DNA of 64,000 bases. Origin: Synechococcus sp. PCC 6312. GTDB lineage: Bacteria; Cyanobacteriota; Cyanobacteriia; Thermosynechococcales; Thermosynechococcaceae. The DNA lies in contig NC_019680.1 of assembly GCF_000316685.1 (NCBI RefSeq), positions 3,171,407-3,235,406 of the forward strand, given 5' to 3'. Below are positions 9,334-17,516 of the stretch, in pieces (within the stretch, counting starts at the first letter, position 1; every line of letters starts with the position of its first letter). A model generated the notes under the pieces. The model searched no databases, was not told the DNA's origin, and saw only the letters and a program-made list of their open reading frames with translations. The position numbers and the translations under genes are program-made.

Positions 9334-10805
9334 ACCTGGCCAAATTCAAAGAGGTGATAGCCCCAGGCCGGGATATCCAGATACAAACCTCTTTGGCGTA
9401 GCTCATCTCCCTGGCGTTCATAACCAGCGGCACTCAGTTGATCCTGCAACCACCACGACTCACCCGCTAGCTCTGGCCAAGGTAAATCCACATAACACTG
9501 GCTGGCATAGGGGGCATAATTGACCACAACCAGTAACCAATTTTTCTCATCCGTCCAGGCCCAGGCCAAGAAATTAGCCCAACTGCCATTCTCTGACCAG
9601 GCCGGACGACAGGTTAAAAATTCCCATGTCCCCGTTCTGAGGATGTTCTGTTGCAATACCGTTAGGAGTTGTTGATAAAAGGCTTCGATACTGGCATTTA
9701 CCGGGGTCTGGGGTTGACGACCGAGGTGGGGCGAGATGCGATGGGGATAACCTTGTAATTGGCCATCATAAAAAAATCGGAGTCCAGGAGTTAAATAGGT
9801 AATGATCGCTGCTGCTTGGTGAACTTCAAAGGAAAACGTCACCGCCGCCCGCTGTTCATCATGGTTTTCTAAAAACCGCACCGCTTGGTTATGGAATTTT
9901 ACTTCTCTGGATAAATGCTCACGCACGGGGGCAACTTGGTGGGAACGAAGCCGATCATAGAGTTGTTTATCGTAGGTGTAATCAAAACCAGCCTCATGGA
10001 GCCGCCACTCCAAATCCCAATAAACTTCTGCCAAAAAACAAAATCCGGGTTGGGCGGCCTGTACCTTGGCAATGGCCTCTGGCCAAAAGGATTGGGCTGC
10101 CCTTCCCCAGGTGAGCGCAAAGACATCCGGCAAGACCAGCATCGCCACATCACAGCGCACCCCATCACACAAAGCTGAGATTTTTACCAATTCCTCAGTC
10201 ATGGCCGCCACCAGGCCTGGTTCAGTGTAATTGAGTTGTAAAGTATCAGGCCAGTCAGCAAAGTAAGGATCTCGTCCATAGGCATAAATTCCACCCCCTG
10301 AGGCATCAGGTAAACGGTAATAGTTTTTGGGTTGGTTCGCTAAATCTGATTCTGTGCCGGAAATAAAGTATTCAGGATGGGTTTGTAGCCACGGGTGATC
10401 CAGGCCCGTATGATTGGGGACAAAATCCAGCATCAGTTTTAGGCCGCGATCATTCAGGCGTTGACGAAAGCGTTGGAGGGCCACATTTCCACCCAATTTG
10501 GGCGCAACGTCATAGGCCTGGATCGCAAACCCAGAACCACAAATATCCTCCGTCTCCAAATCCGGTAACACCGCTTGAAATTCTGATTGCCAGGCCGGGA
10601 AAGCGCGGGAAACCTCCTGACTGGTTGGACTCGTTTGCCAAACACTTAAACACCACAGCCAATTAAAACCCGCTTTAGCCCAGGTATCGAGGAGATAATC
10701 AGGAACATGATCTAAGGTTGCTGGACATCCCAGGTCCTGACTCAAGGCCTGGAGCCAAACGCGGGTGTTAATTTGATAAAGGGACGGGTAGTAGGGTCGC
10801 GACAT
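9330..10805 (-). CDS. GH13 alpha-amylase family glycosidase
   Basis: A cytoplasmic GH13 enzyme of about 491 residues. All four conserved regions are present: DFVPNHTGLDHP (region I), DGVRCDVAML with the nucleophile Asp (region II), FLAEVYWD with the acid/base Glu (region III) and FLENHDEQR with the transition-state Asp (region IV). It probably cleaves or rearranges alpha-1,4 glucans in glycogen turnover. I start it at the ATG at 10805 (MSRPYYPSLYQINTRVWL); the frame stays open further upstream, but that part is AT-rich and unlike the family. No secretion signal. Together with the GH57 enzyme at 14.7 kb it points to glycogen metabolism. Exact specificity unknown. Confidence 0.88.
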   Translation of the reverse strand: MSRPYYPSLYQINTRVWLQALSQDLGCPATLDHVPDYLLDTWAKAGFNWLWCLSVWQTSPTSQEVSRAFPAWQSEFQAVLPDLETEDICGSGFAIQAYDVAPKLGGNVALQRFRQRLNDRGLKLMLDFVPNHTGLDHPWLQTHPEYFISGTESDLANQPKNYYRLPDASGGGIYAYGRDPYFADWPDTLQLNYTEPGLVAAMTEELVKISALCDGVRCDVAMLVLPDVFALTWGRAAQSFWPEAIAKVQAAQPGFCFLAEVYWDLEWRLHEAGFDYTYDKQLYDRLRSHQVAPVREHLSREVKFHNQAVRFLENHDEQRAAVTFSFEVHQAAAIITYLTPGLRFFYDGQLQGYPHRISPHLGRQPQTPVNASIEAFYQQLLTVLQQNILRTGTWEFLTCRPAWSENGSWANFLAWAWTDEKNWLLVVVNYAPYASQCYVDLPWPELAGESWWLQDQLSAAGYERQGDELRQRGLYLDIPAWGYHLFEFGQV

Positions 10806-11463
10806 CAAGGGTAGAAAAATATGATACTCACAGTATAAATTATGCTTAAAAACTAATAGAAACCTAATGCCGATTAAGACCAACACATTAAAAAACTTAA
10901 TATATTTACTATTTATGACCAACTGTTAAGATTAATATTGTTTGTATTTGCGTTCATCTGATTGAATCCTAAATTCACGATCTAATACAAGCATAAACTT
11001 TTGCTTGACAAGAAAAATTGGCATGAAATTGATATTTACTAGACAAATTTAATTAATTAAAATATTTAATCTAAACTAGTTGATCTTGATCCTAATAGAA
11101 ATGAGAATCTCCATCTCTTCTACTTTGACAGTCTTCAAAGGTTTTGACGGACAACCCATAGGAATGTGAGGAGGACTCAGAATATCTAGCTGACTCAATT
11201 AATATATTCATGGGTTATAACATTCATAGATTTCAAAAAACTTGCCTATAAATAGATTAAGTAGAAAGAGAACTAATTTGCATAAGCTAGATCTATCTAA
11301 CCCTGGTTTTCTATTTAACCCTAAGGTTGTTAAAGACTTTTATGGTTCATGATCATCATGAATGAGATAAAGTAATGACCCACCTGCCTTAATGTTACGG
11401 ATTTAGAATTGGATCATGGCAAGCTAAAGAGCCTCTTCCCGGAGCAGGCTTTCTAAAGTTTTT
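10806..11463. other. Long AT-rich intergenic region with no recognisable gene
   Basis: About 660 bases, clearly richer in A+T than the rest of the window, between the divergent amylase and DMT exporter genes. I found no convincing coding frame, tRNA or known RNA. It has AT-rich tracts around 11045-11085, a Shine-Dalgarno-like purine run at 11167-11173 with no start behind it, and a perfect interrupted palindrome at 11346-11362. It may hold both promoters plus remnants of transferred DNA. Confidence 0.5.
11346..11362. promoter_or_regulatory. Perfect 8+1+8 dyad, candidate operator
   Basis: TTCATGAT, one base, then ATCATGAA: exact 8-base arms about 100 bases before the start of the DMT exporter gene. 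The shape and length suit a dimeric helix-turn-helix regulator. No matching regulator gene is nearby and I cannot name the protein. Confidence 0.35.
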
Positions 11464-12495
11464 ATGAATCAAAACAGCTTGGGTAACGCGATAAAGTTAA
11501 TTTGGTCATCTATGAATCAAGCTTTTTGGCTAGGGCAAGTAGCAGCATTGAGTAGCGCGGCTCTATGGGCGGCTGCTTCTGTAGGCTATCGGTATTTAGG
11601 GCAGACAATTCCCGCCCTAGGCTTAAACTTGGCTAAGGGTCTGGTTGCCTTAGGGTTAATTTTGCTAACGGTTTTCTGGTTGCCAATTTTCCCAATCCAT
11701 GAGTCGCCCCGATCCGTTGGCTTATTGCTGGGTAGTGGCTTCTTAGGCATTGGCCTGGGGGATACGGCTTATTTTATTGCGTTGAAGGAGTTAGGAGCCA
11801 GAATCACGCTGTTATTGGGTACACTTTCGCCATTAATGACGCTGTTATTAGCGTTTTGGTTTTTGGGTGAAACAATTCCCCATTTAACTGCGGTTGGCAC
11901 AATCATTACACTGGTCGGAATTACGGTTGTGATTGGTGAACGAACTGCGCCCATTTCTATCGAGTCTTGCCCCAGTTCTCCGGTATCGAGATTAGGCCTA
12001 TTAGCTGTAATGGGTTCTAATATTGCCCAGGCCGGGGGAGTTGCGTTGGCGCGGGTTGCGTTTTTAGAAACCGAATTTGATCCCCTCTATGCCGCCCTAT
12101 TACGGATTTTGGCTGGGGTGATTTTCCTGGTGGCATTAGGAGGATTTCAAGGAAAGCTAGGGGATTGGTTACAGGGATTTTGGCAACTCAAAAGATCATT
12201 TGTTAAAGGGCGTGAGCCTTCTCCAACCATCTCAGGCTATGAGTTAAATATTAAGGCCTGTTTGATTTTAGTCCTGGCAGCCTTGGCAGGTACTTACTTG
12301 GGTATTTGGTTACAGCAAATCTCCCTAAAATTTGTTTCAGCAGGTATTGCCCAAACCCTGAGTTCCACAAGCCCTTTATTTATTTTGCTATTGGCTCCCT
12401 TCCTCAAGGAACCCGTTACATTGCGAGCAGGCCTGGGGGCTACCTTAGCAGTTGGCGGCATTGCCCTAGTATTTCTTACACCAACGTTGACATAG
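11464..12495 (+). CDS. EamA/DMT-family transporter
   Basis: A 343-residue inner-membrane protein with two EamA repeats, about ten membrane helices in all. The first repeat carries LLGTLSPLMTLLLAFWFLGE near residue 118, the second FVSAGIAQTLSSTSPLFILL near 288 followed by FLKEP; these paired P-and-E/KE motifs are typical of drug/metabolite transporters. It probably exports an amino acid or other small metabolite; substrate unknown. Two starts are possible, ATG at 11464 and ATG at 11512, each followed by the same MNQ beginning; neither has a strong ribosome site. The family usually starts close to the second. Lies downstream of the dyad at 11346. Confidence 0.85.
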   Translation: MNQNSLGNAIKLIWSSMNQAFWLGQVAALSSAALWAAASVGYRYLGQTIPALGLNLAKGLVALGLILLTVFWLPIFPIHESPRSVGLLLGSGFLGIGLGDTAYFIALKELGARITLLLGTLSPLMTLLLAFWFLGETIPHLTAVGTIITLVGITVVIGERTAPISIESCPSSPVSRLGLLAVMGSNIAQAGGVALARVAFLETEFDPLYAALLRILAGVIFLVALGGFQGKLGDWLQGFWQLKRSFVKGREPSPTISGYELNIKACLILVLAALAGTYLGIWLQQISLKFVSAGIAQTLSSTSPLFILLLAPFLKEPVTLRAGLGATLAVGGIALVFLTPTLT

Positions 12496-12545
12496 TTCGA
12501 AATCAAGAAAGAAAGCATAGCAACTTATCTATAACAGCACAAAAG

Positions 12546-12935
12546 CTATTGCCGACTATCTTCGATGCAATGAAATGGTAAGGCCTTCCATTCTTGCCAT
12601 GTCAGCTTTTCTTCATTCATTATTGTTAGCTCTGTTTCAAAATTCTTTAACATTTCAAGATTATTACCCGAATCATTTAATAGTTTATTGCTACTTTTGA
12701 TTAAAGCAATTTGACTTGAATTAAGATTCGAAGACTTATGTGATGAATTACCTAATATAGATAATAGGGGAAACAAAAGATAGGTGGGATCAAAGGTATT
12801 AAGGGCAATGAAGTTTTTTTCTCCTGCTGATACTTGAGGTGAATAAACAGAAGCTTCTAAGATCATTAAATGTCCATATCCTCCGTCATAGGGTCTAAAC
12901 CAAGCTGGAACAGTGAAGGGAGCGTAATGAATACT
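12546..12935 (-). pseudogene. 3' part of an unknown gene split by the IS630-type element
   Basis: From 12935 leftwards the frame reads SIHYAPFTVPAWFRPYDGG and on to a stop at 12546, 129 codons. No start codon is needed: the frame joins directly to the interrupted gene whose 5' part begins at 14562. Removing the element and one TA copy gives ...KREIKDIV-SIHYAPF... without a shift, so the original protein was about 371 residues. This C-terminal portion has YDGGYGHLMILEAS and later a mixed alpha segment; I do not recognise a family. An internal ATG near 12866 could still allow a 106-residue product. Confidence 0.7.
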
Positions 12936-12958
12936 TATATAGTAATTACAAATAAGTC

Positions 12959-13438
12959 TTAGAGATTGCGGTTGGCATAGTCTCGAATAATGTCATCAAT
13001 GGCGGTGTCTGGCGTTGCATACTGTCTTCGTTTCTTCAAGGCAGCAAAATCGTGCTCAATCTTGTTAAAGTCTGGCGAGTATTTGGGTAGGAAGAGCACC
13101 TGATGCGCGCATTGGTGGGCAATGTCTCGAATCACATTTTTCCGGTGAATCGGGGCATTGTCTAAAATCAACACGGACGGGACTTGGAGGGTCGGTAATA
13201 CCCACTCAGACAGCCATTTCTCAAAACATCCGGCATCAACGCTTCCCTCAACTACCATGGGGGCTAATAGAGCATCTTTGCATCTGGCCATGAGTAGATT
13301 TTCCCGTTTTTCTCGTTTTCCGGTTCTGTCTGCAAAAAGCTTGGTGCCTCGTTGGGCCCACCCCCAGGGTTGAGAGACTCGGTTGTCAAAGCCACTTTCA
13401 TCGATGTAAACGAGATGTCTCGACCCCTGTCGCTTCAC
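12959..13438 (-). CDS. IS630-type transposase, C-terminal DDE part (second frame)
   Basis: Carries the catalytic DDE triad: first Asp in VYIDESGF, second in LILDNAPIHR, Glu in PKYSPDFNKIEHDF. A GTG at 13438 could start a 159-residue product, but the frame is open back to the eight-A run at 13505-13512 (QQKYRERNPQERQVYLKQ...), so it is the continuation of the upstream frame. Joining the two needs a +1 shift (or loss of one A) at that run. Either slippage makes the full transposase or the element is dead by one base. Confidence 0.85.
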   Translation of the reverse strand: MKRQGSRHLVYIDESGFDNRVSQPWGWAQRGTKLFADRTGKREKRENLLMARCKDALLAPMVVEGSVDAGCFEKWLSEWVLPTLQVPSVLILDNAPIHRKNVIRDIAHQCAHQVLFLPKYSPDFNKIEHDFAALKKRRQYATPDTAIDDIIRDYANRNL

Positions 13439-13805
13439 AATCTCCTGTAACTGCTTGAGATAGACTTGACGTTCCTGAGGATTGCGTTCTCGATACTTTT
13501 GCTGTTTTTTTTCGGGTAATTTTCATCTGCTTCAGGGCATACCAAATGGCGTGAATGTTCACCCCGAAATGGGCTGCTCGGTCACAGAGGCGGGCATTGG
13601 GGTGGTCTTTAACGTGCTGTTCTAGAACCGCCCAATCGAGCTTGCGCTGACGACGTTTGACAACGGTGGGACGTAAATCCTCTCGGTTCAACCAGTTATA
13701 GACCGTTGCCGGACACACCTGAAACCGACGAGATGCCTCTGCTTTGCTGCCACCCTCTTTTACAAAGGTCACGACTCGGGTGCGCAAATCCATGCTGTAC
13801 GGCAT
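13398..13805 (-). CDS. IS630-type transposase, N-terminal DNA-binding part (first frame)
   Basis: 135 codons from ATG at 13805. MPYSMDLRTRVVTFVKEGGS and KAEASRRFQVCPATVYNWLN form the first helix-turn-helix, VLEQHVKDHPNARLCDRAAHFG a second one, the usual paired HTH that binds the inverted repeats. The last 35 codons after ITRKK are out of the transposase frame and probably not native. It overlaps the DDE frame by 41 bases, and the switch point is the A run at residue 99-101. Faces the same way as the gene it interrupts. Confidence 0.85.
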   Translation of the reverse strand: MPYSMDLRTRVVTFVKEGGSKAEASRRFQVCPATVYNWLNREDLRPTVVKRRQRKLDWAVLEQHVKDHPNARLCDRAAHFGVNIHAIWYALKQMKITRKKTAKVSRTQSSGTSSLSQAVTGDCEATGVETSRLHR

Positions 13806-13818
13806 TGACTTTTCATCT

Positions 13819-14562
13819 TTACTTCTTAATTGAAAGTACTATATCTTTGATCTCTCTCTTTTCTAAATTAGCTTTGACCTTTGATACATATACTTCCATT
13901 AATTGACAAGTGTGATGATCGTCATGAATTGTTGTAATCTGTTTAATAATTCTCTGAGCAGCTTCTGTTTCATCTAATTCTAAATAGGCAATAGATTGTG
14001 ACAAGCTAGACAATAGGTAAAAATTCGCATATTCTGTGGCGATTTCTATTTTAGGAGCATCTTGAAAATAACTAAAAAACAGTTGCCTTGCTTCTCCTAA
14101 ACGATCTACAACCCGATAGAGTAAAGCCTCTCGATTTTTATCATGCTTCATATTTAAGGCTAATTGTAGTTGCTCTATGGCATGAAGAAAGTTTGCTCGG
14201 CTCTGGGCATCTAACTTATGGTGAATTTGATCAACTTTGGCTTCAATATTGTCTAACTTATCTGACATCTGCTCTAATTTATCGAGAATTTTATCTAGCT
14301 TTTTATCCATTGCACCTAATTTAGCTAGAACCATTGCAAAACCGGCAATAGAAACAGCCACGTTGAGAAGACTAGCGACTGATCCAAGAGTTGATAAATT
14401 TGATAAGGCCTGGGAGATTTGCGCCGGCCCTTCTTTGAGTAACCTAACTATCCGCTGGGTTCCTACCTCCCGAATAACGCCACCTTTCCGAATATATTGA
14501 CCAGCGTCCAGGCCTGCCTGTATGTCTTCAGGGATGAATAGATTTGTATTAATGCTAGGCAT
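13819..14562 (-). pseudogene. 5' part of an unknown coiled-coil gene interrupted by the IS630-type element
   Basis: 247 codons from ATG at 14562; the last five codons (LSIKK) and the stop come from the insertion sequence, so native sequence ends at Val242 (13837). Visible parts: FIPEDIQAGLDAGQYIRKGGVIRE near residue 8-31, a Gly/Ala/Leu-rich hydrophobic stretch at about 58-82, a heptad coiled coil at about 84-120 (KKLDKILDKLEQMSDKLD), then a helical domain to 240. I have a memory of similar unnamed proteins in cyanobacteria that share the GGVIR region, but no assigned function. No signal peptide. The truncated protein may still be made. Confidence 0.65.
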
Positions 14563-14569
14563 AAGCTAT

Positions 14570-14592
14570 CTGAAAGATTTGAATGCTTTCAG
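14570..14592. promoter_or_regulatory. 7-base inverted repeat just before the disrupted coiled-coil gene
   Basis: CTGAAAG, nine bases, CTTTCAG, eight bases before the ATG at 14562. It could be an operator, or a hairpin that covers the ribosome site of the transcript. No U run follows on either strand, so it is unlikely to be a terminator. Confidence 0.3.
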
Positions 14593-14671
14593 TATAACTA
14601 CTAATTTCCTGAGCTACAGAGACATTTTGCTCTCAGTCAATAAAAGCAAACTAGCCCTATCCATATCCCCC

Positions 14672-16261
14672 TTACAGTGGACGATAAACGCGATAGTTAA
14701 TGCTTGGGAAAATGTTATCAATCGCCTCAACTTTTTCCAGCCAGCCGGCATCAATCTTTTCCGCCCGAATTTCATCATGAAGTTTATGGAACCGGGTTAA
14801 GTGAGAGCGAGTTCGCCGCACCGCATAGGGCACCATGGTTCCAGTCCGCATAATGAACGCCCAGTCAGAGGATTGAGCTAAGAGGAGTTCCCGCGCCGCC
14901 TGATTTAAGGCTCGCCAACTCAGTTCATCCCAGGCCTCGACTTTGGCCAATTCAATCATCCGTTCTGCAGCCTTATGGAGGTGGGGGTAAATCCAGGTAT
15001 TGGTCTCATTCAGCCAATATTCATGGAAGCCTTTATACCCCCAACTGGATTGAGAGGGGCGACAAACCTGCTGCGTTGGGTGGGCTTTGAGGTAGTCTGC
15101 CAAGTGGGTCATCGCAAAGGTATCTTGATCAAACCAAGATTTGCGGAAGAGGAAATCTAGGAACCAGGGCCCCTCATACCACCAGTGACCGTAGAGTTCC
15201 GCATCGTAAGGAGAAACCACAATCGGTGGCCGCTGCATCATCTGGGCCAAGTGGCGGACTTGTTGCCCCCGATTAAACATAAAATTTTCAGCGTGTTCGG
15301 CCGCTTTTTCCTTAGCCCAGTAGGGATCGTAAAGGGCCTTATCACTGAGTCCCAGGCCTCGGCCAGTAATTTTGTGATATTTGATCCCGGTGTTTTTCCG
15401 TTGACCATTGGGCATGATATAGGGCTTGATGTACTCATATTCCGCTTCCCAGCCCAAATCCTTATAAAATTCCCGATATTCTGCCGCTCCCGGATAACCC
15501 ACCTCCGAAGACCAGACTTGTTGTGAAGATTCATGATCGCGACCAAAGGCTGCCACGCCTGTTTCGGTAAAGATGGGGGCATAGGTCCCAAAACGGGGCC
15601 GCGGGCGGGCATATAAAATCCCGTGACCATCAATCAGAAAATAGCGTAACCCCGCATCAGCTAACTGGCGTTCTACCCCCTCGTAATAGGCACATTCCGG
15701 TAACCAAATCCCCTTCGGCGACCGCCCAAAATTTTCCTCATAATGTTCACAGGCCACCTTGATTTGGGCCCAGACGGCCTGGGGATACATTTTCATTAAG
15801 GGGAAATAGCCGTGAGTCGCCCCGCAGGTAATAATTTCTAGGTTGTTGCTGTCTTGGAATTGCTTGAAGGCTTTAACTAAATCCCGCCCGTAGTCTTCCC
15901 AGGTATTCCGTACCCGATTAAATTCTTGAACATAATGCTCGGCTAAGTAACGAATATGCCCGTTGTAATGATTCCGTTCAACTTCTAACTCCGCTAACTC
16001 TTCTAACTGGGCCAGATGGGCATCATAGCGATCTTGGAGTAATTCATCCCGCAACATAGAAACCAAGGGCGGTGTCATACTCATAGTGATCTTAAAGTCC
16101 ACTCCATCCCGCTTCAGCCCCTCAAACATCCACAAGAGCGGGATATAGGTTTCCGTAATCGCCTCAAATAGCCACTCTTCCTCTAAGACGTAATCACTTT
16201 CGGGGTGACGGACAAAGGGTAAATGGGCATGGAGGACAAGGGCAAGGTAGCCAATAGACAT
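14672..16261 (-). CDS. GH57 1,4-alpha-glucan branching enzyme
   Basis: 529 residues, full length for the GH57/DUF1957 branching enzymes. Starts MSIGYLALVLHAHLPFVRHPE (His pair of region 1). The nucleophile Glu is in WLPECAYYEG near residue 183, the acid/base Asp in VVSPYDAELYGHWWYEGP near 350, and TWEDYGRDL and ITCGATHGYFP lie between. It makes alpha-1,6 branches in glycogen, in parallel with or in place of the GH13 GlgB. ATG at 16261. The gap to the RNase D-like gene is a 314-base divergent control region. Cytoplasmic; no signal peptide. Confidence 0.9.
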   Translation of the reverse strand: MSIGYLALVLHAHLPFVRHPESDYVLEEEWLFEAITETYIPLLWMFEGLKRDGVDFKITMSMTPPLVSMLRDELLQDRYDAHLAQLEELAELEVERNHYNGHIRYLAEHYVQEFNRVRNTWEDYGRDLVKAFKQFQDSNNLEIITCGATHGYFPLMKMYPQAVWAQIKVACEHYEENFGRSPKGIWLPECAYYEGVERQLADAGLRYFLIDGHGILYARPRPRFGTYAPIFTETGVAAFGRDHESSQQVWSSEVGYPGAAEYREFYKDLGWEAEYEYIKPYIMPNGQRKNTGIKYHKITGRGLGLSDKALYDPYWAKEKAAEHAENFMFNRGQQVRHLAQMMQRPPIVVSPYDAELYGHWWYEGPWFLDFLFRKSWFDQDTFAMTHLADYLKAHPTQQVCRPSQSSWGYKGFHEYWLNETNTWIYPHLHKAAERMIELAKVEAWDELSWRALNQAARELLLAQSSDWAFIMRTGTMVPYAVRRTRSHLTRFHKLHDEIRAEKIDAGWLEKVEAIDNIFPSINYRVYRPL

Positions 16262-16578
16262 AGGGGTCTTACTTTTGGATGAGGGGCGGTCAAGCAGAGG
16301 AGAATTGAAGGGTAGATTCTTTAAGCATTGCCAAGAAATTTAAGGCTCAGAACCTAGCCAGCTTTCCCCTCATCTTAGGCGGAAACGTCCATCTCTTATC
16401 GGTTGTGCCCCTAAATCTCCCCAGGCCTGAAGGGATAATCACATTCTGTAAACAGAGAGTTTCAAAATGCAGAATTTCTTAACTTCTATTTATTTCTATT
16501 CATGATTTCCAGTTTTCCTACCTCAAGATTTATCTATAAAAGTTAGGTCGGTTTTCAGCTAACGTTGCTGTATATTTG
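16262..16578. other. Divergent intergenic region, no gene seen
   Basis: About 315 bases between the GH57 and RNase D-like genes. It contains one CCAGGCCTG copy near 16419, an ATTCTG...CAGAAT inverted repeat at about 16443-16477, and TATAAAA-like tracts near 16535 that could serve the rightward promoter. No coding frame or known RNA seen. Confidence 0.4.
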
Positions 16579-17211
16579 ATGGATATGGATTTTCCCTTCA
16601 CTATTTTCAATCAAGATTTATCCCAGGCCAGCTTTGAGCAATTCCGCCAGGCCGACCGTTTAGCCATTGACACAGAAACAATGGGGTTAAAGCCCAGTCG
16701 CGATCGGTTATGCCTCGTGCAAATTTGCGATCCCCAAGGGGAAGTGGCAGTGATTCGGATTGACCGGGGACAAACTCAAGCCCCCCTCTTAAAACACCTG
16801 CTCGAAGCCCCTGACAGTACAAAAGTGTTCCATTTTGCTCGCTTTGATCTGGGGATTTTGCAGCATCAACTAGGGATTAGGGTCGCGCCAATTTTCTGCA
16901 CCAAAATTGCGAGCAAACTGGCCCGTACCTATAGCCCTCGCCACGGATTGAAAGAAGTGGTTTTAGAACTCACGGGAGTTGAATTAGACAAAAGCTCTCA
17001 GAGTTCCGATTGGGGTAATGCGGCAAATTTATCCGAATCCCAACTCCGTTATGCCGCTAATGATGTCCGCTATCTCCTCTCGGCCCAGGCCCAACTTCAG
17101 GCCATGCTCGCGCGGGAATGCCGTTGGAGTCTGGCCCAGGCCTGTTTTACCGCCTTACCCACCATCATCGAATTGGATTTAGCGGGTTTTGAGAATATCT
17201 TTGAACATTAA
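16579..17211 (+). CDS. RNase D-like 3'-5' exonuclease (DEDDy)
   Basis: About 210 residues comprising only the exonuclease domain; the HRDC domains of E. coli RNase D are absent. DEDDy residues: Asp and Glu in LAIDTETMGL near residue 28, Asp in FHFARFDLGIL near 88, Tyr and Asp in YAANDVRYLLSA near 156. Likely trims tRNA or other RNA 3' ends. Candidate starts are TTG at 16576, ATG at 16579 and ATG at 16585; I choose 16579 as the first ATG, with little to decide between them. Short single-domain forms like this are usual in cyanobacteria. Confidence 0.88.
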   Translation: MDMDFPFTIFNQDLSQASFEQFRQADRLAIDTETMGLKPSRDRLCLVQICDPQGEVAVIRIDRGQTQAPLLKHLLEAPDSTKVFHFARFDLGILQHQLGIRVAPIFCTKIASKLARTYSPRHGLKEVVLELTGVELDKSSQSSDWGNAANLSESQLRYAANDVRYLLSAQAQLQAMLARECRWSLAQACFTALPTIIELDLAGFENIFEH

Positions 17212-17516
17212 TGCAGGAATGCTCGGCTTGGGGTCGGCCGATCAGCCTGGGACTACGATAATTTTTAGTTGTCCTATCCATTGAAAATATCTATTGGCAA
17301 TTAAACAATCATTTGCTTAAACCTATGCATTACGCCCTAGGATACTGAATACAGCGATAGTGTCATTCGGCAGCACAGCGGCAAAACACCCGGTCACTTT
17401 CCGTAAACTGCTCCTGACTCCGACTCATCAACGTCTGTCAACCCCTTAAGTTTAAGCACTTCTCTGTCCATTCAGAGGGGCTTAGCGCGACCACAATGCT
17501 GTGAGGAGAACACACA
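17212..17516. other. Upstream region of the SLH porin gene
   Basis: About 305 bases. It probably holds the porin promoter and a long 5' leader; a TTGCTT and TAGGATACT pair near 17311-17346 is a possible sigma70-type promoter. A strong purine stretch (GTGAGGAGAA, 17501-17510) just before the ATG is a clear ribosome site. Nothing else recognised. Confidence 0.4.

Larger units (their letters stand above)
12938..13836 (-). mobile_element. IS630-family insertion sequence, about 0.9 kb
   Basis: The element encodes an IS630-type transposase in two overlapping frames and is flanked by TA at 12936-12937 and 13837-13838, the two-base target duplication expected for this family. The ends carry related but imperfect AT-rich inverted repeats (AATTACAAATAAG inside the left end, AATTAAGAAGTAAAG inside the right). 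Boundaries rest mainly on the clean in-frame rejoining of the host gene when this interval is removed, so they may be off by one or two bases. Confidence 0.82.

Noticed and set aside
10806-10922. Longer N-terminus for the GH13 amylase
   Set aside because: The 39 extra residues are coded by AT-rich DNA and contain a hydrophobic stretch unlike the family; the conserved start is MSRPYYPSLYQ.
12938-12960. Exact long terminal inverted repeats of the IS element
   Set aside because: The two ends are only loosely complementary over about 20 bases; boundaries rest on the TA duplication and host-frame rejoining instead.
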